Assembly (NCBI GenBank): GCA_964619885.1
Contig: CAZUGA010000058.1
Span: 1-24,473 of the forward strand
Reading direction: 5' to 3'
Source: CAZUGA01 sp964619885
GTDB lineage: Bacteria > Pseudomonadota > Gammaproteobacteria > Methylococcales > UBA1147
Length of the DNA: 24,473 bases
Notes under the pieces: generated by a model
The model's input: the letters and a program-made list of their open reading frames with translations, nothing else
Databases searched by the model: none
What the model was told of the DNA's origin: nothing
Made by a program: the position numbers and the translations under genes
Shown here: positions 16,911-23,862 of the stretch, one piece after another
How the letters are laid out: every line of letters starts with the position of its first letter
Position numbering within the stretch: position 1 is the first letter of the stretch

Positions 16911-18147
16911 GATATTGCTCCGTATTTTGCGACCGGATTAGAATAAACCATAAAACCGAACTGATTATTACGATCAAACCGGTCACCGCCGATGCCGTCA
17001 AAGCGCTTTGAGGCACTTCCTTGGTCACAGCGGCAGCGATTACGACTGCGGCAGCGCTTTGCACAACGGCTGTTGTTCCCTGTTCTAGTGCGAGCAAGCG
17101 CGATAAATAATCACACTCGCATTTTTGTTGCAGTAGAGCCATCGTGCTGACGCGAACGATACCCGCACCAAGATAGCCAATCGCCAGAACGAATGCGGCG
17201 ATCCATAATCCATAGTGACCGAGCAGTCCTGTCGCAAGATAGCCCAAGCCAAGGATTCCGAGCCCGGGGGCAATTATCCTGAAGCCATTATCAGTGGCAT
17301 TGGCCAGAGCTTTTTGCATTAAAAGTGGACCTAGAAATAATCCTATTCCGCGCGCGGCGAACAACACGCCGATTCCAACTTTACCTGCCAGGAAAACCGA
17401 TTCCCCCAATATATTCAGCAATACCTGTGCGCCGGTGCCGATATACAAACTAAGCCGCATACAAAAAATAATGAGCAACGTTTTACGTTCCAACAGATAT
17501 CTGAGAGCTGCACGTACGCTCTTTGGAGAAGACTGTTTTTCAACGGAGTCACGATGATTGCCAGAGTAAGGCGCTAATTTGACCATCAGTAACAAAAACC
17601 AGCTAATCACAAAGCTAATCGCAACGAGCAAGAATAATTCTTCAGTGGGTGTGTCATTTCCCCGCAGCGCGATAGTCGCGCCGCCGGCAATTATCATGGA
17701 ACTTGGTGCGAGATTAACTAAAGTGTTGGCCTGCATCAGATCATCTTTCTCAACAATCCGCGGTAATAGCGAGCCGCTGGCGACGATCGCAAAAATAGTT
17801 GAGGTGCTATTGAGAATGTTTATCAGATATACGGTGACATGGGTGGCTTCCTGCCAAGCGATTAGCAATCCGATCGTAAGCGATGCGCTGATCAGTTTGC
17901 TGGCCAGAAGTACATTGCGGGGGCCGATTTTGTCGATAAATTGACCGGCCAACGGAATCACGAATACAGCCGGAAGAAAACTGGTGGCGAGCACCAACCC
18001 TTGCGCTACGTGACCGTAAAGACTGTTTTCTATGCCAGCGAGCAAAGTAATCGTAAATTTAGATATCGAAAAATAGGCGAGCAGCTCGCTCAACCAAAAG
18101 ATCGAAAAATTTCGATTATCGAAGCACAAGAAACGGATCAAATTCAA
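16900..18147 (-). CDS. MFS transporter (exporter-like)
   Basis: A 415-residue major facilitator protein with about 11 to 12 hydrophobic helices. It has an MFS-type loop motif GQFIDKIGPRNVLLASKL after helix 2 and a central cytoplasmic loop at about residues 195-215 (YSGNHRDSVEKQSSPKSVRA). The pattern resembles the EntS/MFS_3 exporter group more than sugar importers. The start is TTG at 18147, supported by GGAG six bases upstream; no better ATG exists. It begins 25 bases after the tandem triphosphate-tunnel gene and overlaps the amidohydrolase gene by 11 bases. It could export the product of the neighbouring enzymes, or take up their substrate. Confidence 0.88.
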   Translation of the reverse strand: MNLIRFLCFDNRNFSIFWLSELLAYFSISKFTITLLAGIENSLYGHVAQGLVLATSFLPAVFVIPLAGQFIDKIGPRNVLLASKLISASLTIGLLIAWQEATHVTVYLINILNSTSTIFAIVASGSLLPRIVEKDDLMQANTLVNLAPSSMIIAGGATIALRGNDTPTEELFLLVAISFVISWFLLLMVKLAPYSGNHRDSVEKQSSPKSVRAALRYLLERKTLLIIFCMRLSLYIGTGAQVLLNILGESVFLAGKVGIGVLFAARGIGLFLGPLLMQKALANATDNGFRIIAPGLGILGLGYLATGLLGHYGLWIAAFVLAIGYLGAGIVRVSTMALLQQKCECDYLSRLLALEQGTTAVVQSAAAVVIAAAVTKEVPQSALTASAVTGLIVIISSVLWFILIRSQNTEQYRET

Positions 18148-18172
18148 TCGTTACTCCGATATGGAATGTAAG

Positions 18173-19450
18173 TCATGTAAAAAATTCGTACTTTGAAACC
18201 TGAGTCGGTGAGATTGCCGCGCCAACTGGGGACTCTTCCAATGCAATGGAAACTTGCTTGATTTCATCGAGGATTTCATCGACGCTACCTGCTGAACCAT
18301 TTAGACTGCCAGCATGTTCAATCTCGATCTGGTTCAAGATTCTCCCGTCCTCACCGAGGCACTCGTCCACGCTGAACTGGAACACACTTCCACTGTCGAG
18401 TACCACAGGAATTTTAAGCTGTGCCTTTCGAAATGCGTTCAGTTTGCGCAGTTGGTGTTGCCGGATAAATTCATCCGGTTCGCATTTAGCGCCGTCTATA
18501 TCCGTGGAATGAGAGGCTTGTGTCCTGCGTAAGAGTATTTCTCCGTGTGCTTCCGTTGCTTTTTTAGTCTTGAGCGAGCAGCGGCCTGCTCTTGTTTCAA
18601 CAACCGTATACGCACATTCGGCGTCCGGGCCTGCGCACAAGTGATAGCGCCGGACCCTTGAAAACACATGGGGGTACGGTAGCAACAGGCGCCAACTGTC
18701 GGCTTTACCTTCCAACCAGGCGTGTAGGCGTACAAAGGTTTTTTCCGGGTCGTTGACCGATATGGTGTGCTTTATTTCTATTTCCGGAAATTTTAGATAG
18801 GTATGATCCGAAATTGTCTTGTGCATATAGAATTGCATATACAATTCAAAAGCCCCGAACGGCAACCAGAATACATAAGGTGCAATATCCTGGATAACCG
18901 GGAAGTCATCTTCGCGGTCTAAAATTGGCAGCTTGACCTCAATGCGCGGGCCAAGGTCTCCTAGCAATTCGAGCCGTTTGTCGACGACTTTGTACAGCAA
19001 GCGTGAGTAATCGATGGTTATTCGGTGGCGTTCGTCCTTGTGGGGAGATATTGCGAAGTGACGCCGATGTACCGCTTTCACCAGATTTGTGACATGGGTT
19101 TTGTGCAATATTTCCAGGGCTTCCTGATTGTCGTCAGGTATTTCCTGCAGTTTGTCCAATTCGCCCAGAAAGACCTTGGCCTCAGATTTCTTGCGTTCGA
19201 CTGTCCAGTGCAAGGGTAGTAATTTTTGCATTGAGAGATTCTCAATGGGTAAGTCTGAATAAGCCCTAAGCCGTAAACTGGTATCAATTTCCGGTTCGGT
19301 TTTGACCGGGTCATAAAAATACAGCGTTAGTGTCGATTCGTAAGGGCGCTTAATCTCAGGATAATTGCGTTCAACCATCTTAACAATCTGTGCCATGTCA
19401 TGATGGAACAGATCGTGTTTGAATTCATTTCGCTTGAAAAAAGACTTCAT
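18173..19450 (-). CDS. Tandem VTC-like and CYTH-like triphosphate-tunnel protein
   Basis: A 425-residue protein with two apparent triphosphate-tunnel domains. The first (about 1-180) shows the VTC-like order FKRNEFKHDL (5-14), LTLYFYD (41-47), RLRAY (60-64), ERKK (85-88), RHRITIDYS (141-149) and RIEVKLP (169-175). The second (about 220-425) begins with the CYTH ExExK motif EIEIK (223-227). It continues with SLKTKK (292-297), LLRR (306-309), FSVDEC (359-364), QIEIEHAG (374-381) and the SKYEFF end (419-424). Known families with this fold bind or cleave triphosphates or polymerise polyphosphate. I chose ATG 19450 because it starts at the domain; a TTG at 19522 would add 24 residues but overlaps the proposed promoter. 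It is the first gene of the operon. The fold call comes from motifs only. Confidence 0.7.
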   Translation of the reverse strand: MKSFFKRNEFKHDLFHHDMAQIVKMVERNYPEIKRPYESTLTLYFYDPVKTEPEIDTSLRLRAYSDLPIENLSMQKLLPLHWTVERKKSEAKVFLGELDKLQEIPDDNQEALEILHKTHVTNLVKAVHRRHFAISPHKDERHRITIDYSRLLYKVVDKRLELLGDLGPRIEVKLPILDREDDFPVIQDIAPYVFWLPFGAFELYMQFYMHKTISDHTYLKFPEIEIKHTISVNDPEKTFVRLHAWLEGKADSWRLLLPYPHVFSRVRRYHLCAGPDAECAYTVVETRAGRCSLKTKKATEAHGEILLRRTQASHSTDIDGAKCEPDEFIRQHQLRKLNAFRKAQLKIPVVLDSGSVFQFSVDECLGEDGRILNQIEIEHAGSLNGSAGSVDEILDEIKQVSIALEESPVGAAISPTQVSKYEFFT

Positions 19451-19504
19451 GATAAAGACATCGCGAGCAAAAATAGGGCGTAATATGACGTTTCTTCTGG
19501 TCGA

Positions 19505-19533
19505 AACGTACTCAGAACCCAATTCGATGTCAA
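19505..19533 (-). promoter_or_regulatory. Candidate promoter of the four-gene operon
   Basis: On the minus strand TTGACA (19533-19528), a 17-base spacer and TACGTT (19510-19505) make a plausible sigma-70 promoter with a perfect -35. Transcription would start near 19498, about 48 bases before the ATG at 19450, which supports the shorter start of the first gene. Confidence 0.4.
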
Positions 19534-19580
19534 TTCTGATCGGGATCAGAGAATAAATTTACGACATAAAGACAAATATT

Positions 19581-19636
19581 GATTGCCCAAGATAGTATTG
19601 AAGCGTTGTGTTTTTTGATACAGTGAATGGGCAATC
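19581..19636. repeat. Two-stem inverted repeat between divergent transcription units
   Basis: GATTGCCCA (19581-19589) and TGGGCAATC (19628-19636) are perfect nine-base inverted arms 38 bases apart. Inside, GTAT and ATAC can form a second short stem. It lies about 48 bases upstream of the candidate operon promoter and about 120 bases before the NTF2-like gene. It could be an operator bound by a looping regulator, a structured RNA, or a recombination or attachment relic. It explains no coding feature. Confidence 0.5.
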
Positions 19637-19754
19637 TCTTTTACTGAAATCACAATGTTTTTTTAAAGAAATATGCGAAGATTTCTAATTTACTGCCATC
19701 GAATTGACCACAGACTATGATGACTAACGATAAAACAAGCGAGGTCTGGACGCA

Positions 19755-20096
19755 GTGAACGCAGCGAGTGCACGATGGAAATCTGCCTTTAATTCCGGTG
19801 ACGCGGCAGGTTGTGCGAACCAATATGAAAAAGATGCGGTGATGTATGCCCGACCATTTGGCACCTTTAGCGGGACGGACGAAATACAGGGTTTTTGGCA
19901 GAAACTTATAGACGATGGATTTTCCAACGTCGATTATATTGATCCCAATATAGAAGTTGTTGATGAGAATAACGCGATACTCACGTCGGGTTGGAAAATG
20001 AATCTAGCGGCTGGCGTAATTCATAAAGAACATTGGGTATTACAAACAGATGGAACTGCGAAATTACGCGAGGATGATTTTGAGGCTACAGCCTAG
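19755..20096 (+). CDS. NTF2-like (SnoaL/DUF4440-type) small protein
   Basis: A 113-residue cone-fold protein of the NTF2-like superfamily. It has the typical helix ARWKSAFNSGDAAGCANQYE, then AVMYARPFGTFSGTDEIQGF, WKMNLAAGVIHKEHWVLQ and TDGTAKLREDDFE. Such proteins bind small ligands or act as isomerases; no function is assigned. The start is GTG 19755 with GAGG about 11 bases upstream. An ATG frame from 19717/19720 runs in another phase and ends at TGA overlapping this GTG; it encodes TNDKTSEVWTQ, which reads like the missing N-terminus. A one-base deletion near the start is therefore possible. It stands alone between divergent and convergent neighbours. Confidence 0.7.
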   Translation: MNAASARWKSAFNSGDAAGCANQYEKDAVMYARPFGTFSGTDEIQGFWQKLIDDGFSNVDYIDPNIEVVDENNAILTSGWKMNLAAGVIHKEHWVLQTDGTAKLREDDFEATA

Positions 20097-20164
20097 CAAC
20101 CAATACGGGATAAAGAATAATATTGTCACCTCAAGATGCCTACGGAGCATCGAAAAAACCCGGG

Positions 20165-20368
20165 TTAGCTCAGATTCGTCTTCCGATTTCCGGCCACGAC
20201 TAAGCCGATTAGCCCTACGACTAGCAAAAATACTGTATTCGGTTCGCTGACAGCTAAGGTTCGGGCTCTTATCCTCACGGCATTGATGTATGCACCCGCC
20301 TTAGCGCTTCTGAAGAATTGTTGAGTAATAGGATTCTGGTTAGTTTGAAATTTTGACCGAAACCTCAA
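20165..20368 (-). pseudogene. Orphan PEP-CTERM-like sorting tail
   Basis: A 67-residue frame whose last 25 or so residues look like a PEP-CTERM exosortase signal: VSEPNTVFLLVVGLIGLVVA followed by basic GNRK. The motif is SEP rather than PEP. The upstream part is arginine-rich, has no signal peptide and resembles no secreted domain, and only 75 bases separate it from the preceding gene. I read it as the 3' remnant of a surface protein gene. It suggests the ancestor or host had exosortase-dependent sorting. A chance hydrophobic tail cannot be excluded. Confidence 0.4.
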
Positions 20369-20443
20369 TGATTAACAGATTACATATTAAAAAATAGGGT
20401 TTAGCACGGCCTTTTGTCAAGTTGAAAATTTGCATCGGTCAGT

Positions 20444-20821
20444 TTAAGCATCTAGCTCCGCAAATACATCTTTGGTTGCCAGTAACGCGTTCGTGGCCCC
20501 CGGAAATCCGCAATATGCGATCATTTGTGTAATCACTTCTACAATCTCTTTGCGTGAGGCGCCGCAGTTGAGTGCCGCATGTACATGTATTTTGAGCTGG
20601 GGCATCGCGAATCCCTGGACGGTTAATGCCGCGACGGTACAAAGTTCCCGGGTTTTGTCATCCAAAATGTCCCGTGTATAGAGTTCTCCAAACGGAAATT
20701 CGACATTGACCTTGGCGAATTCCGGTGAAATTTCTCGAATGTTTTCTACGTAGTGATCTGCCTCTGGACCGAGATGCTTGCGCATCTCCTGCATCCCTTT
20801 GCGGTAGAGTTCGTTTGCCAT
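20444..20821 (-). CDS. Carboxymuconolactone decarboxylase family protein
   Basis: A 125-residue all-helical protein of the CMD/AhpD superfamily, with the length of gamma-carboxymuconolactone decarboxylase. Recognisable segments are PFGELYTRDILDDKTRELCT (43-62), LKIHVHAALNCGASRKEIVE (76-95) and QMIAYCGFPGATNAL (99-113). It lacks a CxxC peroxidase motif, so a decarboxylase-like or unknown role is more likely than alkylhydroperoxidase. GAGAGG lies about nine bases before ATG 20821. It is the last gene of an alsS-doxX-CMD unit, 46 bases after doxX. No other protocatechuate pathway gene is present, so the real substrate is uncertain. Confidence 0.87.
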   Translation of the reverse strand: MANELYRKGMQEMRKHLGPEADHYVENIREISPEFAKVNVEFPFGELYTRDILDDKTRELCTVAALTVQGFAMPQLKIHVHAALNCGASRKEIVEVITQMIAYCGFPGATNALLATKDVFAELDA

Positions 20822-20867
20822 CGCATTATACCTCTCTAATGGTGTTGGTAGATTGATCGGTTTTGGA

Positions 20868-21326
20868 TTATATGCCGACTAAAGTCCAGGGTCCCGTACC
20901 TTGCAGTAAAAAAAATGCAGCGACTGCGGCGAGTACGTAATTTTTTTGTGCCGAAGTAATATGGCCGACCGCTGCCAGTGTTTTCAATTGCTCCAGAGTA
21001 TTTTTGTCCTCGGTCGAGGCCGTCAAAGACATGCTTGAGTCCTGAGCTTTTCCAGCCAGACGGTAATGAACTACGGCGCCACCCAAGCTGAAGATTAGCA
21101 ATCCAAGCGCTCCGATGCGGCCATAAATTCCGAACAATATCGAGCACGCCCCTAGCATCATTACCAGTAGCGACCCTCGGGCAAACCATTCCGGTCGCCA
21201 GGGAAATAACAGACTGGTATTGCTTACCGTTCCGGGCCAATTTTTTAACAAATTGGGGATGGGTGACAAGAACATCCATGCGAAAACCACACGCAACAGG
21301 ATCCAGGCGGTTGTTTCCCAATTCAT
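20868..21326 (-). CDS. DoxX family membrane protein
   Basis: A 152-residue integral membrane protein with four hydrophobic helices (about residues 5-22, 47-67, 70-88 and 128-145). The start TTAWILLRVVFAWMFLSPIP and GSLLVMMLGACSILFGIYGR match the DoxX layout. A charged loop (about 90-125) is larger than in minimal DoxX proteins. DoxX proteins are linked to thiosulfate:quinone or other membrane redox complexes, but many have unknown roles. It lies 37 bases after the acetolactate synthase gene and 46 before the CMD gene, all on one strand, so the three are probably co-transcribed. The Shine-Dalgarno sequence is poor. Confidence 0.82.
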   Translation of the reverse strand: MNWETTAWILLRVVFAWMFLSPIPNLLKNWPGTVSNTSLLFPWRPEWFARGSLLVMMLGACSILFGIYGRIGALGLLIFSLGGAVVHYRLAGKAQDSSMSLTASTEDKNTLEQLKTLAAVGHITSAQKNYVLAAVAAFFLLQGTGPWTLVGI

Positions 21327-21363
21327 CTTTTTAGTATCGTGATGTTCAGGCTTTCAACAGACA

Positions 21364-23019
21364 TTAATGGCCGCCGTAATGGTCCGTGTCAGCAAATAGT
21401 TCAGCGTTATCACTGTAATCAATTGGAATGTCGATCAATACTGGGCCATCGACTGTCAGTGCCTTTCGCAGCACCGGAATAAGTTCATCTGCGTGGTGGA
21501 CAGCAAGCCCGACCGCGCCAAAACTTTCAGCAAATTTGATCAGATCGACGGGACCAAAATCAACCCCGGATCGGCGCCCATATTTCATTTCTTCCTGACT
21601 GCCGACCATGTCATAAGAGCCATCCCGCCAAACGCAGTGGACAAAACGGCATTGGTGCCTTACCGCAGTCTCTAGCTCCATTGCGGAAAACAGGAAACCA
21701 CCGTCGCCGGAAATAGAGATAATCTTTTCTTCGGGACGTACCATGCTCGCCGCCATCGCCCAGGGTAGCGCAACTCCAAGGGTTTGTTGACCGTTACTGA
21801 ACAACAAATGATGAGGTTTATAACTATATAAATGTCTCGCCAACCACATATAATGCGATCCAACATCGCTGATCACGGTTGTATCATCATCGGCGATGCT
21901 TTGCAGGTCATGGATAAAGCGCAGCGGATGAATCGGAAATCCGGATAAATTAGCTCCCTTTGTACTGCCTGCATCCAGTTCATCTCGCAGTTGAGCGATC
22001 GTTGATGGATTAATCAGCTTTGAATCGGCTAAATGATCGGATAATTGCCGAATGCTGGAAGCAATATCGCCAATCAATTCGACCGCCGGACGATAACAGG
22101 CACCTATATCGGCGTAATTTGCATCCAAGTGAATAATTTCCAGTTTGTTGCCTAGATTCCAAACTTCCGGGTCATATTCAACCGGATCGAAGCCTACAGT
22201 GACCACAACGTCCGCTTCGCTGAGTAATCGATCTCCAGGACGGTTTCTAAATAATCCTACTCTGCCCACGAAGCAAGGTACGAGCTCCCGAGATAATACA
22301 CCGGCCGCTTCAAAGGTTTCGATCGTTGCGATCGGGCACTTGTTTAGCAGATCTCGAATAGCCTCTGTATTTCTTGGTTTGCCGGATTCCAGTCCTAACA
22401 GCAATACGGGCTGCCGGGCTTTTTTGATTAGCTCCGCTGCTTTGGAAATGGCTTCAACAGACGCGCTCCCCATAACAGCGGGCGGAATTCGGCCGGTTGT
22501 TTCCTGGTTTACCGGTTCGTTGAGGATATCTTGGGGCAGACTAACGAAGGTTGCGCCACCCCTTGCTTCGGTTGCGATGCGAAACGCATTTGAAATTACT
22601 TCGGGGATACTTTCGGCGACGACCACTTCCACACTGCTTTTGGTCACCGGTTTCAGTATGCTGACATTGTCCAGACTTTGGTGCGTTTGCTTTAACCGCA
22701 TCCGCCGGGGAACGGCGCCACCTAGTGCAACCATAGGGTCGCCCTCGGTAGTCGCGGTCGCAAGACCCGTAGTTAGATTGGAAACGCCAGGGCCGGATGT
22801 AACCAATACTACCCCCGGCGACCCTGTAAGCCGTCCGATGCAAGCGGCCATAAAAGCAGCATTTTGCTCGTGACGGCAAAGAATCAATTCGGGACCACCA
22901 TCAGACAGCGCATCGAAAACTGCGTCGACTTTGGCTCCAGGAATACCGAATATATATTCGACACCCTGTTTTTCCAAGCACTCGACCAAAAGGCGTGCCC
23001 CGTTTTTAGCTGTACCCAT
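21364..23019 (-). CDS. alsS: Acetolactate synthase, catabolic (AlsS/BudB) type
   Basis: A 551-residue thiamine-diphosphate enzyme predicted to condense two pyruvates to 2-acetolactate. The catalytic Glu51 lies in CRHEQNAAFMA. The regions VLVTSGPGVSNL, TTEGDPMVALGG and RLKQTHQSLDN match catabolic AlsS/BudB rather than the FAD-dependent IlvB type. The ThDP/Mg motif is SGDGGFLFSAMELETAVR (GDG 438-440) followed by VWRDGSYDMV, with Asp466 at the metal-ligand position, and MKYGRRSGVDFG. AAGGA lies five bases before ATG 23019. No alsD (acetolactate decarboxylase), alsR or ilvN gene is adjacent, so the product may feed elsewhere. Related ThDP enzymes with other 2-oxoacid substrates are an alternative. 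Confidence 0.85.
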   Translation of the reverse strand: MGTAKNGARLLVECLEKQGVEYIFGIPGAKVDAVFDALSDGGPELILCRHEQNAAFMAACIGRLTGSPGVVLVTSGPGVSNLTTGLATATTEGDPMVALGGAVPRRMRLKQTHQSLDNVSILKPVTKSSVEVVVAESIPEVISNAFRIATEARGGATFVSLPQDILNEPVNQETTGRIPPAVMGSASVEAISKAAELIKKARQPVLLLGLESGKPRNTEAIRDLLNKCPIATIETFEAAGVLSRELVPCFVGRVGLFRNRPGDRLLSEADVVVTVGFDPVEYDPEVWNLGNKLEIIHLDANYADIGACYRPAVELIGDIASSIRQLSDHLADSKLINPSTIAQLRDELDAGSTKGANLSGFPIHPLRFIHDLQSIADDDTTVISDVGSHYMWLARHLYSYKPHHLLFSNGQQTLGVALPWAMAASMVRPEEKIISISGDGGFLFSAMELETAVRHQCRFVHCVWRDGSYDMVGSQEEMKYGRRSGVDFGPVDLIKFAESFGAVGLAVHHADELIPVLRKALTVDGPVLIDIPIDYSDNAELFADTDHYGGH

Positions 23020-23051
23020 AAAAATCCTTGGCTAAGCTGTCAAAGTCTTAC

Positions 23052-23115
23052 ATGTGTCACATTAGGAGCTTTATCATATCATTCGTCGATAAAAAGTTGC
23101 ACAGCGGTTTTGTGC
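23052..23115. promoter_or_regulatory. Two short palindromes upstream of alsS
   Basis: ATGTG-T-CACAT is a perfect palindrome around one base (23052-23062), starting 33 bases before the alsS ATG. GCACA (23099-23103) and TGTGC (23111-23115) form a second inverted repeat around seven bases. A TATGAT at minus-strand positions 23078-23073 could be the -10 between them. The layout suggests a regulated promoter, though no -35 is convincing and no regulator gene is adjacent. Confidence 0.3.
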
Positions 23116-23139
23116 TAAGTACAAATATGGGTAGTAAAA

Positions 23140-23862
23140 TTAATAGTCATTTCGACCCTTAACTAAGTAAGTTAATCTAAACCTACTCTTTCTACTGTGG
23201 GTCGAATGATCCACACGAAGATCCGCGATTCCTGTATGTAACGGACGGATTCGGGCAAGTGGGATGCGAATGGTCGTGATTTCATGCGGGACGTTATATT
23301 GGCCAGGACGCCAATATGCAAAGTGTTGCAACTGTTTTTGCAATTTAGGAACAATGTTTAGGAGTATTAGAGTAGTACAATCTTTCCTACCTTTACCATA
23401 GTGAATCGTTAAGATTTCTACGTCGAAATTACAATCCAGTACATCTAAATTCAAGCATTTAAATAGTCGTAGTACGCAGCCATCAAAAATTTAGAAACCA
23501 AACCGACTGGGTCGTTCAAACGATCAAAAATGAGTTCAATTTCCTGCCGGGATAATACTGCGGGAATATAAGGCTTGTATTTTAGTCGCACAAAGCCGTT
23601 GAACTAGTCGAACTCTTGCATAAACATCTGATAAAACAAAAAACCATAGCGGATTAAATGCCTGCTTCTGACAGGATGTGGAATTTTTTTCAAACGCTAG
23701 AAACGTCAGGTAATCGACCACATCTTGTTGTGAAAGATTCCTATGGTTTTTACTCTTGGTAAGGTTTAGGAATGGGCGAATCCTGCCACTGTCAGCCTTG
23801 AGCGTCCTGAGTGTATAGTGGCGCTATTTAATCTCGCTGAACAGCCGATAGAATAATAACAT
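23140..23862 (-). pseudogene. Integron-type tyrosine recombinase (IntI-like) remnant
   Basis: Consecutive pieces in shifting minus-strand frames follow the order of an integron integrase. From the 5' end: an ATG at 23862, then an in-frame TAG just before RHYTLRTLKADSGRIRPFLN. The same frame continues with SQQDVVDYLTFLAFEKN and KQAFNPLWFF, matching the SAM-like core-binding domain. After a frameshift near 23580 comes PYIPAVLSRQEIELIFDRL, and after a second shift near 23465 CLNLDVLDCNFDVEILTIHY with GKGRKD. The region of catalytic Arg is changed and the C-terminal HxLRH/Tyr box is not recognisable, so the enzyme is dead. In integrons the cassettes lie beyond the intI 5' end, here to the right. 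The order and spacing of fragments make the family assignment fairly sure. Confidence 0.72.

Noticed and set aside
22145..22873. A 242-codon open plus-strand frame antisense to alsS
   Set aside because: It lies wholly within the strongly supported alsS gene and its translation is Ser/Thr/Arg-rich without recognisable motifs, as expected for an antisense shadow.
23159..23176. TTAACT/AGTTAA inverted repeat at the 3' end of the integrase remnant as an element boundary
   Set aside because: Six A/T-rich bases with a five-base spacer are likely by chance, and no matching partner was found nearby.
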